Assembly: GCF_036785885.1 (NCBI RefSeq)
Contig: NC_092322.1
Span: forward strand, 15,770,466-15,834,465
DNA from: Coffea arabica
Taxonomy: Eukaryota; Streptophyta; Magnoliopsida; Gentianales; Rubiaceae
DNA length: 64,000 nt
Direction of reading: 5' to 3'
Shown here: piece by piece, positions 45,229-57,400 of the stretch
How positions within the stretch are numbered: the stretch's first letter is position 1
Layout of the letters: each line of letters begins with the position of its first letter
Program-made: the position numbers and the translations under genes
The notes under the pieces: generated by a model
Seen by the model: the letters and a program-made list of their open reading frames with translations, nothing else
What the model was told of the DNA's origin: nothing
Databases searched by the model: none

Positions 45229-47267
45229 CGTACATTTTGAAGATCAATTTGTAGTAGATCACTTTTTAAACAAGGTATAATAACCTGCTTAAAGAGGTGG
45301 CCCCTAAGATGCAGTATTTACAAATTATTACAATAATAATGCAGTTCAAGCTTGACCCTTTTCCACTAATCACAGTATGTATGTTAATCTGGTGATACAA
45401 GTTTGTAACAAATATTTATAACACTCATACCAGAATATATATATATATACAACATTTGGATTGCCATTTTCTGCCAGAAAATTGCATCATTTTCTGTGAT
45501 CACATTTTCCTATTATCTTTTCCCCTCACATATATCAAATCGGTACAGTAATTTTTTCATAAAAAATGATGGAAAATACAATCCAAACGGACGATCATAA
45601 ATCCTCTTATTTTCATTGATCTACTATATATATAAGTTTAATATGCAGCACAGTACAGATACTTGTACTTAATTCTGGACTTGGACTTGGGACAGCCAAT
45701 AATTCAACCGCAACTCAAAAAAAAAGAAAAATTCAACCGGTTTTAACGGCCTTGTGCTTTTTCTAACCGACTGAAGAGTCTTGTCCAGTGCCTATATATT
45801 GCAGATAAATTCTTCTGACATTATTAGTAAATCATTCGGTGATGCGACCAAGATTCAACCAGAAAAGATAATTATCATGATTAGCAAGTTTGATTTGTGA
45901 TTATTTTGTGTAGTTAAAAAAAATGAAAAAGTAAACTCTGCTAGCCAAACGTAGTAACAGTCATTTGTATGTTTTAGATTAATACAAAGTACAAAATATA
46001 TATTGATCCACTTGAAGCACATTATAGGATTTTAATTTTCTTTTTTGCTTCTGGGGTAGAAAACATGGCAAGAATTCAATAGCAGGAAGAAAACATGTGA
46101 TCTAAATTGACACAACTTTTTGTATAAAATTTGAGTTTGTAACTTATACAACTAAAGTTTCTACAAAAATTACAATTACATCGAAATTGCACGAATTTAC
46201 TACGCCCGATATTGTTAGCTTGAAACAATTGGTTTGAACTGAAACTTGTGATGTAAATTGACCACAATTTTGGTATAAAATTTAAGTTTGTAACTTATAC
46301 AACTAACTTACATCGAAATTGCACAAATTTACACTCGATATTGTTTGATTGAAACAACTAGTTTGAACTAGAACTATTTACACTTGATGTTGTTAGATTG
46401 AAACAAGAACTATTTACACTCGATATTGCCAGATTGAAACATCTAGATTGAACTAAAACTTGTGAGACCCCAAACCCTAGTTGAATTTTGCAAGTTATTA
46501 TAATTGTCGGGATGCCCTGAAAACATTAGCTGATTATTTTCCCAAATGTATTTGCTTACATCATCATTACAGTTTCCAATACACTTTTTTATCTTCCCAA
46601 TTACCTTTTTATCTCACATACATCACATCACAAAAAGTGTTACAGAAAAAATATCTCAAATAACTTACAATCCAAACAAACCACCAAATCCAAATGGAAA
46701 AAAAGATAGCAATCTTGGGGAAAAAAAAAAAAAAGGAAAGGAAAGGTACACGATAGCAGATGTCACGTGCATGTCAGGTGGACCAAAATGACTAATGTGC
46801 CCGGAGGATGAAAGCATGCAATTAGCAACTTCAAAGAAATGTCCTTTATTTTGCTGGAGTGAAGGAAATTTTTCTTGGAAATTTAATCGGATTTACCTGT
46901 TATCTTCGGGCCTTCCTTGTGTAGAAAAGTATGCAGGATTACGCGGTTAAGCAATTAGCAAATTTCAGTCATTGACCTCGGTCGTCAATTGAGATTGGAG
47001 ATAATAGGAGGAAATTTCTTTCTTTTTCCCTATGAATTCCTTGGAGGGTGGGTCTTAGTACCAAAGGGAAAAAATTTGTAAAAAAGAATCTGGGTAACAA
47101 AGCAAAGTGACTTTTGTGCAGAGAGAGAGAGAGAGAGAGATTATGTGTGTACACACACACATTTTGAAGATAAATTTGAAGACAAACTGTTTTTTTTAAA
47201 AAAAAATGGGGAGGGAGGGATCTAAGAAACAAGAAGGATGAAAGCGATTTGAACCCAAGAACTCTAA

Positions 47268-47804
47268 GGATACGTTTAATAAAGTTGAAGTTTGAAAACT
47301 GAAATTTGAAATATGAATCCATTAAATTACTAAATTATTAAGTATTAAGATGTGCATTTGATAAAACTGAAACATGAATCTATTAAGTTATTGATTTTTA
47401 AGCACTAAATCTGATACATTCGGGTGTATATCATATTAAGTGCTAAGTGAATAACTTATCACCTATTTTTAGGAGTAAGTTTTGCCTTAACAATTCAATG
47501 CCACTTAATTAATTCAGATGTTCAATTTTTTGTTATCAAACGTGTCTGAACAAGTTAAGATCCGAATATATTAAATTTAAGTGATGAATTGGATTATCAA
47601 ACAGAGGTTAAATTTGATACATTGAGCGTATATCACATTAAATGTTAAGTGAACTGCTTATCATTTATTTTTTACAGCAAATTTGGCCTAAAAAATTCAT
47701 TGCACTTGATTAATTCAGATCTTCCTGGTTATCAAACACACCTAAACATATTAAGATTTTAGCTCATTAAATTTAAGTATTAAATTTGGTTATTAAACAT
47801 GACC
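47268..47804. mobile_element. Tourist-like (PIF/Harbinger) MITE, 537 bp
   Basis: Termini GGATACGTTTAATAA and TTATTAAACATGACC are imperfect inverted repeats starting GG. The flanks are TAA on the left and TTA on the right, the 3-bp preference of this superfamily. The first copy of the duplicated block reads straight through the site (CTCTAAGTTTGGGAG near 45140). The relative at 63558 starts at the same site. Confidence 0.7.
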
Positions 47805-48319
47805 TTAGGTCTCAAGTTTAGCAATTAGACCAAAGCCTTCTCAACGTAGGTACATCTGTGTGTGTGTGATGTACATTTTGAAAATCAATTTATTGGCGCT
47901 TTTAAACAAGGTAAATCCTGTTTAATGAGGTGGCCCAAGGTGCAGCATTTACAAATTATTACAATAATAATGCAGTTGAAGGCTTCAAGCTTGACCTTTT
48001 TCCACTACTCACAGTAGGTAGCTTTTTATAGGCAGCACACCGCAGACACATGTACTTATTCTTCTTAATTCTGAACTTGGACTTGGGGTAGCCAATAATT
48101 AAACCGTCCTTTTTAACCAACAGAAGAGTCCTGTCAAATGCCTAGTGCAGATAAATTCTTCTGACATTATTAGTAAATCATTTGGTGATGCAACCAAGAT
48201 TCAACTAGAAAAGAAAAATATCATGATTAGCAAGTTTGATTTGTGATTATTTGTGTAGTTATGAAAAATTAAAACTATACTAGCCAAACGTAGTAACTTG
48301 TCATTGTATGTTTTAGATT

Positions 48320-48458
48320 TTTTTTTAGGTATCCCTGCAAGGAGTGGATCCCGCAGACTAAATTCTCTGTCTCCCGTAACTTGCTGGCAACGAGGCTCGA
48401 ACTAGAGACCAAGCCCCGTCTTCAGCAACCCCATGCCACCAGACTAAGCCTCGGGGGC
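48320..48458 (-). mobile_element. SINE (tRNA-derived), 139 bp, with 17-bp TSD
   Basis: On the minus strand it starts GCCCCCGAGGCTTAGTCTGG with box A, then AGTTCGAGCCTCG (box B), and ends in an A-tail (T-run at 48320-48326). The 17-bp duplications ATTGTATGTTTTAGATT (48303-48319) and ATTGCATGTTTTAGATT (48459-48475) differ by one base. The sister repeat has an empty site at 45963-45980. Same family head as the SINE at 16101. Confidence 0.9.
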
Positions 48459-48869
48459 ATTGCATGTTTTAGATTAATACAAAGTACAAAATATATATTG
48501 ATCCACTTGAAGCACATAATAAGATTTTAATTTCCTTTTTTTTTTTTTGGTAGAAAGCATGGCAAGAATTCAATAGCAGGAAGAAAATTATCTGAATTTT
48601 TTTCAATCACTTTCCATAACTACGTGTTTCCAATTTTCATGTTTGCATGATGATGCCTCATGCTGAGACCATGTATCCCTAGACCAAAAGTAAATCTCCA
48701 AGAGAGCTTCTGATCATTTTCCTCCTCTTTTCAGTGCTGTGTCTATAAACCAAAAAACCATTACAACTTTTGGAAAAAGAACATACAATACAACTCCTAA
48801 CGCCTCATTCTCCTCCTCCCTCTTTCATCATATCCCGGTGAAAGACTCCCTTCTTCTACCTTCGTTGTT

Positions 48870-49082
48870 CTCTAGCTAATGCTGTTGAGTACTCCTAATC
48901 ATATCACATCTTTGTTCCATTATTCTCTGACAGGTTTCTTGGCTATTTGGTTCAGTAGTTTTAGGGTAAAAAGACAACCCCTTTTGGTTCTGTTATTGCA
49001 CTGTTTGCAGCTTCTTGTAGTTTGCATATCTTTGTCACAACAAGCAGTTCATTTACTTTGCCCACCAGAATTTTCTAAAAAG
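48870..49082 (+). other. Candidate non-coding first exon of CN2
   Basis: The stretch from about GCTAATGCTGTTGAGTAC to AAAAAG|GTATGT at 49082/49083 is conserved with 18130-18316 in front of the CN1 pseudogene and ends in a good donor. A good acceptor (TTCGTTGTCAG) lies four bases before the CN2 ATG. This parallels the leader intron predicted for both CNLs. Confidence 0.4.
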
Positions 49083-52000
49083 GTATGTTACCTCTTCTTT
49101 CACGTTTCTTGACCAAAATACTCACAAAATATAGAAACCTTATCCTTTATTCTCCGCTCAATTTTTATTTATTATTGTCTTTATCTTTTTAATTCTTAAT
49201 AACATTTTTCTTCAATGCTTAAATATATATATTCTTATTTTTTTCAAGGAGAATATATACTTATTATAAATTCATATAAGAAAAGCATAAAAGTTTTAGC
49301 AATTTTCTTTTTTTATTAGTGATTCCTAGTTGTTAGAATTGATTACTAGAATTAACTTTTCTAACTTTGCATTTTATTAACAATTAATGCTTTGCCAAGA
49401 AATTAGTAATTTGTTTTGAACAAGAACTATACCAATGATAAATTAATTGTTAACAAATGTCGAAATCACATAAACTACACTATAAATGAGAGAAAATGCT
49501 AATTCAAATCAAAATTTTATTTGAATATATACATACAAATATAAAATAAAATGCATTGGCAACATCAAAAAAAAGGAAGAAGAAAAAGGTTTTACCAAAC
49601 TTATAAGAAAAAGAGTATGAAAGTTAAAACTTATAAACAGAGTGAAACTTAAAAGAAAAAAACATATAAAGTTTTAGATTAATCTTCTATATACTGAAAG
49701 TGTATATACTTTTATCATTAGATGCATGATATATAATATAAATTTAAATTCGAAATTTAAATTTTACATATGTATCATACATCTAATTATGATAGTGTGT
49801 ACACTGCCGCCAATACGTATAAGATTAACTTTAAAGATGTTGGTTTCGCTTATTCATTTAATTGATATTTCTACTTGGCATTTGTGCAAGGTTTTAGTAC
49901 TCAAAGTTGGACTCCAACTGGTGCAACTTGATGGTCCTAGCACGGCTGCTGATATTTGACTTCACTATACTTGGCTGACGACCGGACTCCTGACCACAGA
50001 TCCATCTAGGCTACACGCCACTCTTGTAGTTTAGATAAGGTTAGATTTCCATTATGCATGTGACTGAGTAATGTTCTCGTTTTTCCATATGTACTGGAAG
50101 TTAGCTTTTTGTCTCTCTCCAATCCATCACTTCTATTTTATTTTGCATTAATAAAATTTGGATTGGCCCTGTCTCCGAGGTTTGCGTTAAAAAAGAAGAG
50201 CATAAAACAACGGGGGCATATTTATCCAAGATATTATAAGTGGAGAATCATCAGAAGGTTAGTGGTGCTAGTTATCGCAAGGAAATTTTTATATTTTTTA
50301 AAAATATGAAGAAAATTGCTACATACTCCTATTTATATCGGTGCAATCTGTAATTAATTCAAAATATATATCTCAATCAAAGGTAGGGTATAAGAATCAT
50401 TTCATCACTATTGATGTTAGTATTAGGCCATAATTGGCTGACAAAGAAGATAGGTTATATTTTTTTAAACTTGAGAAGAGGGCAGCGTTATGGTGAGAAA
50501 ACTTCAAAGGAGATTTTTGAAATTATCCTTAAAAATTGGTGTTTAAAAGTGTTTTTGAAGGTGTCATACTGTTGCCCCCTCCATTCCTCGCCCTTCCCTC
50601 ACCATCCTTTGCACCGCTGGATACGGGATCTGGACGATTTTGAGTAATAACCGTTCGGAACAATATAATATTTTTGGAATAAAGTATAACTCTACTTGAA
50701 CTACTTGTAAGATCTAACAATAGAGACACAATTATTACATATGAGACCCACATGAATAGTAATAAAATATCATACATCTATTATAAGGATGTACAAGAAA
50801 TTTACAAAGAGTTACAATGTTACACTATTCAGGAATGGTCTCTGCCGCGCGTCCTCATTAGGGTGGCAAACGAATCGAGCGGCTCGAGTCCGAGCTCAAC
50901 TGAACTCGGTCAACATCAAACTCGAGCTGACTAAGTCAAATTCGAATTCGAAATCAAGTTCAAAAATACTAAATTCGTTAGTTCGCGAGTCGGTTCGAGT
51001 TCAATTATACATATATATATATATATTTTATTTTAATATATTTTTTTTATTTTTTATTTTAACAGTAAAATTACATATATATCCCTAAAATTTTATTATT
51101 TGTTAAGAAAAATCATTATTATTATTATTATTATTTATTTTTAAAAATAAAATAATTATTTATTTTATTTTTTTAAACTCTAGCTCGACTCGAATTTGAG
51201 TTGAGCTCAAACTCAAGCTTTACATTTTGAACTCGTCGAATTCGAACTTCATAAACTTAGGTTGAGACTCGGTTCAATTAGATCAAAATCTAGATTCAAT
51301 TGGACTTGATTTGTTTGCACTCTTAGTCCCCATCGACCCTCGCTATCCCTTCCCCTTTCCCTTTCACCCTCGGCCCATCTCCTCCTCCCCACCTCCCCCA
51401 ACCTCTCACCTTCTTCCCCTGCAAACTCTTACATTTTGTATGTCCTTGAGTTAACTCAGTGCAAAACCATATCTACCTGGATGTAGATTGGAACAGCATA
51501 AACAACTTTCAGATTGAGAGTCCATTTGCATGATAGAAAGAGATAATACTATGAAAATTGAGGGAAAAAAGATACAAATAATTTAGGGGTATAGGTAAAG
51601 AAAGATTAAACTGGGTAAATTCCTGGCACAAATTAACTGAAATGGGGGTGCTTAAAAAAAGAGGAAATGGCATAAGAAAAGGCAAAGAAAGTGGCATAGG
51701 ATATTAGACGGAAAACACTAGAAAAGGTGAGTGTTCTATGGCAATTTCTCCAAGGAAATTAAATATGGGACAAAGTGAGCCAAGGAGGCTTTGGTTTATT
51801 GGTTAAAGGTTCAGATTTTAGGAATTAGAAGTTGTATTTACATGCATGCACTTGGAATGTTTGAAGTAGCAGTTTCCGCCTCTGTTTGGGCTGCCTAATC
51901 CACTTGTTCTCAAGAGGGACATCTACAATTGCATCTGCAACTGTGGATACTACTCTACCTAAAATGAGACTAATTATTCTTGTGTTACCGTTGTAATGTT

Positions 52001-52180
52001 CAGGGCAGCTGATAATCATCTTCTTTCAAATGAACAAACATATCACCGTAGTTATCTATCTGTTCACTCTCATTATTGTTCATTGTCTCTATAGATCACA
52101 TGTACTGCTTTTGTGGCCCAAATTTCCATTCATTTTGGTGACATGAAATAAAATGTCATTTTGTTCTGCTTCGTTGTCAG
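49083..52180 (+). other. Candidate CN2 leader intron / upstream spacer
   Basis: 3.1 kb of AT-rich sequence without a credible ORF. It contains the hAT-type MITE at 50859-51325 and a C-rich stretch at 51330-51420. The corresponding region is missing from module I, where the inverted CN1 half begins directly. Confidence 0.4.
50859..51325. mobile_element. hAT-type MITE (467 bp)
   Basis: Begins TAGGGTGGCAAACGAATCG and ends GATTTGTTTGCACTCTTA. 8-bp duplications GTCCTCAT (50851-50858) and GTCCCCAT (51326-51333) match at seven of eight positions. GAGCTCGA/CTCGAGCT sub-termini and an AT-rich core put it in the family of 32382-32844. No transposase. Confidence 0.85.
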
Positions 52181-52184
52181 AAAA

Positions 52185-53660
52185 ATGCTCAAGACAGTTT
52201 TGAACGTGTTTCTGGGAATTGTAGCAAATCTTGGCATAGAGTGGATGCGCAGTCACTCAGGCCTTGACGCAAAGATGAAGACTCTAGAAAGAAGAATTCG
52301 TGTGCTGACCAAAAAAGCACGTGACATACACATGACAATAAGACATGAGCAAGACCTACATTCAGGATATAAAAGAAAGAGGGAAGTTGGGGATTGGTTG
52401 AAAAATGTAAAAAGAAAGAAAATGAAATACCAAGGCCTGAAAAGAGATTACCAGAGGAGACCATTTCCTTCGCGTATTTCATTGGCACGGTACGTTGATG
52501 CAATGATTCAGGAGGCATCAGATCTTCTTGAACAAGGGTCATTTTGCGGTGGCTATATGATTACTGTCCATGAGGAGAGCAAGCCCCTGGTAACAGAAGA
52601 GCTGATAGGCCAATCAGTTCAACAAAATTTGACAGACACACGGGCTTTGTTAATGGATGACAAGGTTTCATGCATTGGAATCTATGGTATGCCTGGAGTA
52701 GGCAAGACGGCTGTAGCAAGTCATATCCATAACGAGCTATTAAAAGAAGACAAATTTTTGAAGCATGTATATTGGTTCAGTGATGCTAATTCTGAAGTCT
52801 CCAAATTGCAGGACGACTTGGCGACAGTCTTGCATCTCGATCTCCCAAATATGGATGCCGGTGATGATAGGAGGGCAGCCAAATTAGCCTCGGCATTAGA
52901 GAGGAAGAACAAGTTTGTGATCATACTCGACGGTTTATTGACGCCTATTGATGTCGGAACGATAGGAATTCCTCTAGGAAAAGAAGGGAGGAAGTTGATT
53001 GTGGTTAGTCGATCATTGGATGTATGCCACAGAACGGGATGCCAAAAGGAAATTAAGGTGCAACCTCTTTCTGCTGATGAAGGTCGGATGCTGTTTATGG
53101 AGAAACTTCGTAGTAGGGACCAAGAGCTCCTACCGGATGTCCAAGAGATTTCCAGGTCTATTTCAGAAAAGTACGGAGGTTTGCCTCTTGGGATCATCGC
53201 TAAGGCGAGAAGCATGATAGGGGCTAATGACATTCGCCAGTGGAGAGATGCATTGGCAGAGATGGAAGAACGACCAGATGATGCGGTTTTTGAGGTAATG
53301 AAAAGCAGTTTTTATGGCTTGAGAAATGAAAGGTGGAAGACCAGCTTCTTGCATTGCTCTATCCTCTTGAAAGATGAAACAGTTCCAAGGGATGAAGTAG
53401 TTAGAGGGCTCATCTCGGAAGGATTTCTAGATAGAAGATGCAGAGAAGCAAAGCTTGATCAGGGTCATACCATACTCAAAGCACTCGAGAAGGCTTGTTT
53501 ACTGGATCGTGTTGTGAATGATGGAGTGGATTGCTTGAAGATGCATCCTTTGATGAGAGACATGGCCACTGAGATAATGAAGAGTGATCCAACCTACATG
53601 GTAAAACATCATCATTATTTTCCTGCATTTTTCTTTTGTAGGACTAGGAATGAAGTCTAA
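52185..53660 (+). CDS. CC-NB-ARC protein without LRR (CN2)
   Basis: 491 codons from the ATG at 52185; upstream codons in the same frame have no ATG. A hydrophobic start (MLKTVLNVFLGIVANLG) leads into a basic coiled coil (20-90). The NB-ARC then has P-loop GMPGVGKTA (168-176), kinase 2 FVIILDGLLTP (244-254, G for the second Asp), RNBS-B KLIVVSRS (270-277), YGGLPLG (330-336), RNBS-D SFLHCSILL (387-395) and MHP at 453-455. The frame diverges from the CNLs after TYMVK and stops 17 residues on, exactly where LRRs would begin. ATGGTAAAA there could also be a splice donor. LRR-less CNs can act as helpers, decoys or regulators; an exon loss is equally possible. It converges on CNL2. Confidence 0.82.
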   Translation: MLKTVLNVFLGIVANLGIEWMRSHSGLDAKMKTLERRIRVLTKKARDIHMTIRHEQDLHSGYKRKREVGDWLKNVKRKKMKYQGLKRDYQRRPFPSRISLARYVDAMIQEASDLLEQGSFCGGYMITVHEESKPLVTEELIGQSVQQNLTDTRALLMDDKVSCIGIYGMPGVGKTAVASHIHNELLKEDKFLKHVYWFSDANSEVSKLQDDLATVLHLDLPNMDAGDDRRAAKLASALERKNKFVIILDGLLTPIDVGTIGIPLGKEGRKLIVVSRSLDVCHRTGCQKEIKVQPLSADEGRMLFMEKLRSRDQELLPDVQEISRSISEKYGGLPLGIIAKARSMIGANDIRQWRDALAEMEERPDDAVFEVMKSSFYGLRNERWKTSFLHCSILLKDETVPRDEVVRGLISEGFLDRRCREAKLDQGHTILKALEKACLLDRVVNDGVDCLKMHPLMRDMATEIMKSDPTYMVKHHHYFPAFFFCRTRNEV

Positions 53661-54429
53661 TTGCAATGGAAGTAGGGAGTATTGTTTGAGTTGAGATGGT
53701 ACCATTAACGAATGGGGCAGTGCCAAAATTGCTCTGCTTTTAGGTATAGTATTACTCTTTTTTTTTTTTTCTCCCAAAGTAGAGACAATGAATACTAATG
53801 TTTGAGTTGGAAGTGACAAACTTTGTGCAAATTAATAGACATACCAACAGAATGCCATATCCCAGTGACCATGCTGCTGTTAATCGGTTGGACTTGGACA
53901 AGCGAAAACGTTGTTGGAGGTTCAACTCAGAAGCCAGAAATTTGCTCTTTCGACCTTGTCGAAGCTTTCCTGTTTCTCTGTTTGTCGGGATCTCTTCCCA
54001 AGCTTCTTGAATTCCGGTGACTCGCTTTTCTTCCCTTCTGCCTCCCGCTGGTAAACACCCCAACTGAGTAGTTGAAAGTAAATATATAGAGATCCAAATA
54101 CTCTTTTTCTTTTTGTCTTTTTACTATCCACCAATTTTGCCTTTTGAATCATGTTTATGCATGCCAAATTAAGCAATTGAAAGTTGGAACTCATTCTAAA
54201 ACAAACAAATTTATACCCAACAAAAACACATGAGAAAGAAGCCAAACTTGGGGCAAAGAACTTGGAAGATGCAAAAAACGCCTCAAAATGCACCAAATCA
54301 AGAAAAGTTTTTCACAGACACATCTGCAGTAAAGTTCTTAAAACAAACCCTTAAAAAACACGAATCCACATCATTTTGCAATAGCATTCCTGATTTTAAT
54401 CAGTAATACAATCAAATGACTAAACCCTT
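53661..54429. other. 3' flank of CN2, no gene seen
   Basis: The first about 240 bases match the sequence after CN1 (19440-19680: GGTACCATTAACGAATGG, CAGAATGTCATATCCCAGTG). No LRR-coding sequence can be found here, so CN2 was not simply cut off by a local frameshift. The rest is AT-rich without features. Confidence 0.6.
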
Positions 54430-57400
54430 TGAAACCAAACTATGAAGTCACATGTTAATCATGTTGAATGGATCAAGATCTTTGAATAGATTAGATTTTA
54501 TTTTCTCTTTAGAATGGAAGCTCTTTTTCTTTTTTCATGTTCTAACCTGAATCAGAGATTAAGCAAGGGTTATGGCCCAGCATTTCACTACTAGACCAGA
54601 GAAATTGTAGACTAGGAGGCCGCACATCAATAGCAAGGAGAAATCGAAGAAGACCAGTACAAGATATGAAGTCCTTGCTGGTGTTTTTTGCTATCAACAT
54701 ATGGTATTATCTCTGAGAACACATGACAAAAGTGCCAAAGGCTTGAAGAGGTGAGGACAAAGATAACCACTGGGAAGACAATCCGCAACCAGAGCAACAC
54801 ATGAGATACACATGCTACTCCAGACGCTAAACACTGACAGAGCATCCAATGGAAGCTTAAGGCCCTGCTAGAGCTCATAGACTCAAGACGGATCGCTTTG
54901 GGGAATGGATAAAAGGGTTAGGTAGGGAAACTGGAAATGGCATCTAATATGCTGGTTGAGCTGTGGGGGCTTTAAGATGGATTTCCAAGAAAGCCACTCC
55001 ACGTAACTGTAAGAACATGCTTGAAAGAACTTGACATTTCTAGCCAAATAGTAATATAGGGAAGTGTTTTGTGCTATATGTTTTGGTGGGGAGGGGGGGA
55101 GTGGGGGTTTCTACAGCCACAGATGCCCTGGTGCTGAAAACTTTGTCATTCATTTCCACTTCTTGTACCATAAAGAACTGTTACTTATTAACTGTCATTT
55201 TAACCTTTAAAATTGACACAAACCTCTAAAGCAAGTATTTATCAAAAAAAAAAAAAAAAAAAAACCTCTAAAGCAAGAATTGGAACTTAATAATGCTAGA
55301 CCGTCATTTGGTTTTACTGAGGAGAAGAAAGGGACAAATAAAACTAAATGCCATACACTTCCATAAGTGGGATATGGCCATTCTTCTATAGAGGGAAACC
55401 AGACATCTATATGAAGTTCAAATACTAGACAACCTTTCCGGCGGACAGATGTTTAGAGCACAGCTGATGATTGGAATCATGGAAGGCAAAATCTTCAGAT
55501 TTATGTAAGTTTTCTTATTCTCAAAAATACAATCCAAACAATTTTTGCATCATGATTACTCCTTTGATCCTTCCCAGAGGGGTCAAAAGATTCCAAAGCC
55601 CACAATTTACACAAAGGAATTTCCTTTAGCTTCTTATTATTTTCAACTCTTCACGAGTCAAAGGCATTAATACTTGGTCCTTGATCCAAATTGCCCTAGA
55701 TGCAGTGGGGACTGTCATGTACCAAGTCTCACTCAAATTTTCTCACTCAAATTTTCTTATAAATGTTTGGATTTATGGACTCTTACCCAAATCAAGAATA
55801 GCGACAGGAAAGAAAACGGATTGTATGAATAAAGTCCTATTTGGTTGTATGAGATTTGTCTGCTTTACAATGGCCGATAGTCACACCCAGAAATTCCATC
55901 CCAGAAATTCTTTATCGATGACAGGATATTCCACTATGAAAGACAACTTTAATTTGCTTGGGACTTGTTGGACCAATTCTTCATGGTGTACGTGTTTGTG
56001 TCCAACCCGTCCAATTTGTTTCTCCAAAAGCCACTGCTTTGGTGTCCGCTGAAACAAGTTGGATTATGTTTCAAGGCAACTGGATAAATTCTTAAGTATA
56101 GGAAAGTTCAAACTCAACACATTCGAAAGCCAATGAGAGTTGAGAAATTAGTGCCCAAAAGGCAGATCAACAATCCATAGCTCTTAATTGCTTAGATGGC
56201 ATATCCAAGTTGGCTTCCAGCAAATGCTGGTTCAGCTCTATATTAGGCTCGCTTCCTGAGAGAAGCGAAACCTGGGTGTGGTTGAGAGGTACTGGAGCAT
56301 ATTCCAAGGAAATCTAAGATAATAACAAACTTTATTTCCAACTGCGGATGAACACAAAAGAGGCTCCAAGTATTCTCCTCATGCACTTCCCAGCAACAAC
56401 AGTTGCTGTGCTGCAAAGCTATAATCGTATGGTCAAAGATTAAAGCAAGAAAACACAGGAAATCATATGGTCAAAGATTAAAGCAAGAAAACACAGGAAA
56501 ATAAACAGATGTCACCTAAGATCTCACCCCAAGACGGGGTAGCACTGATGCAAGCAAGCAAAGAAAAGGGGAAGAACACTATAAACTAGTAATTAGGAAT
56601 TATTAATCTAATTGGAAGTTTGGGATTCAAAAGAGCCAAACCAAAAAAGAAGCCATGAAAACTGCTAGAAATTCAAGGGGTTCTCAACATGTTTATAGAT
56701 ATTAAGTAAAAGATCTTGAGCATCAGCTAGAATATTTGGTGATGCCACAGCGAAAATGAGGTCAGAGGCTTATTCAAAGTCAAATCAGGAAGAATTGCCA
56801 GAGCACCAGCCAGTCTGCTGGAGATCTTACATATCTTCTCCTTTTCTTGGTAAGTGGATCCCATATATCCTAGTATCCCCAATTTGTGAATATTAATAAC
56901 ACAGAATAGCTGTGACTGTCATGGATTGTCTGGAAACGAAGGCCTCTGAGTCAACCGACCATCATGAGAGAGAATTCTAAATGAAATTCCAAACTTTGCC
57001 TAATTGGTCTAAATATGTCAGTCATAAGACGAAATATAAGGACGCTTTCAAGACCATTATTTTGCAAGAATTTATTTGAGTACCCCAAGAATGTTATAAT
57101 CAATTGACTACTTCTTTCCTATCAATGACAGATATGGTAAAAGTAGCCACTTCGGGATCCTACATAGGATCGATTTTAGTTTCACAGGATCGGATCGTAG
57201 AATCGTAAGATCCTACCAAAAGCTCTTAAGCAATTAAAGGTTGCAATTCTTTGATAAATTACAAATATACCACAAATATTTTCATTTATTTGCAAAATGG
57301 AGCTTCATATTTCACAAATTTACAAAAAAATTGTAGGATCGTACGATCCTACCGATTCTACGATCCTACGATCCTACACGATCCTACACGATCCTATACG

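Larger units (their letters stand above)
44481..46080 (+). repeat. Module II upstream repeat, first copy
   Basis: Carries the module chain (CACGTGCATG, CTTCAAAGAAATGTCC, GATTACGCGGTTAAGC, microsatellites, CATTTTGAGGATAAAT, a box A/B-like patch, CTTCTGACATTATTAGTAAATCA, CATGGCAAGAATTCAATAGC). The same chain repeats at 46690-48600, so the upstream region of CN2 was itself duplicated in tandem. This copy lacks both the Tourist-like element and the SINE of the second copy. Confidence 0.8.
46690..48600 (+). repeat. Module II upstream repeat, second copy
   Basis: Collinear with 44481-46080. Differences are a GA microsatellite (47120-47140), a 537-base Tourist-like insertion (47268-47804) and a 139-base SINE (48320-48458). 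Close match to the copy that begins at 63040 at the right end, which shares the Tourist-like insertion. Confidence 0.8.

Noticed and set aside
55681..56052. 123-codon plus-strand ORF downstream of CNL2
   Set aside because: The paralogous sequence after CNL1 does not keep the frame, and no domain can be recognised.
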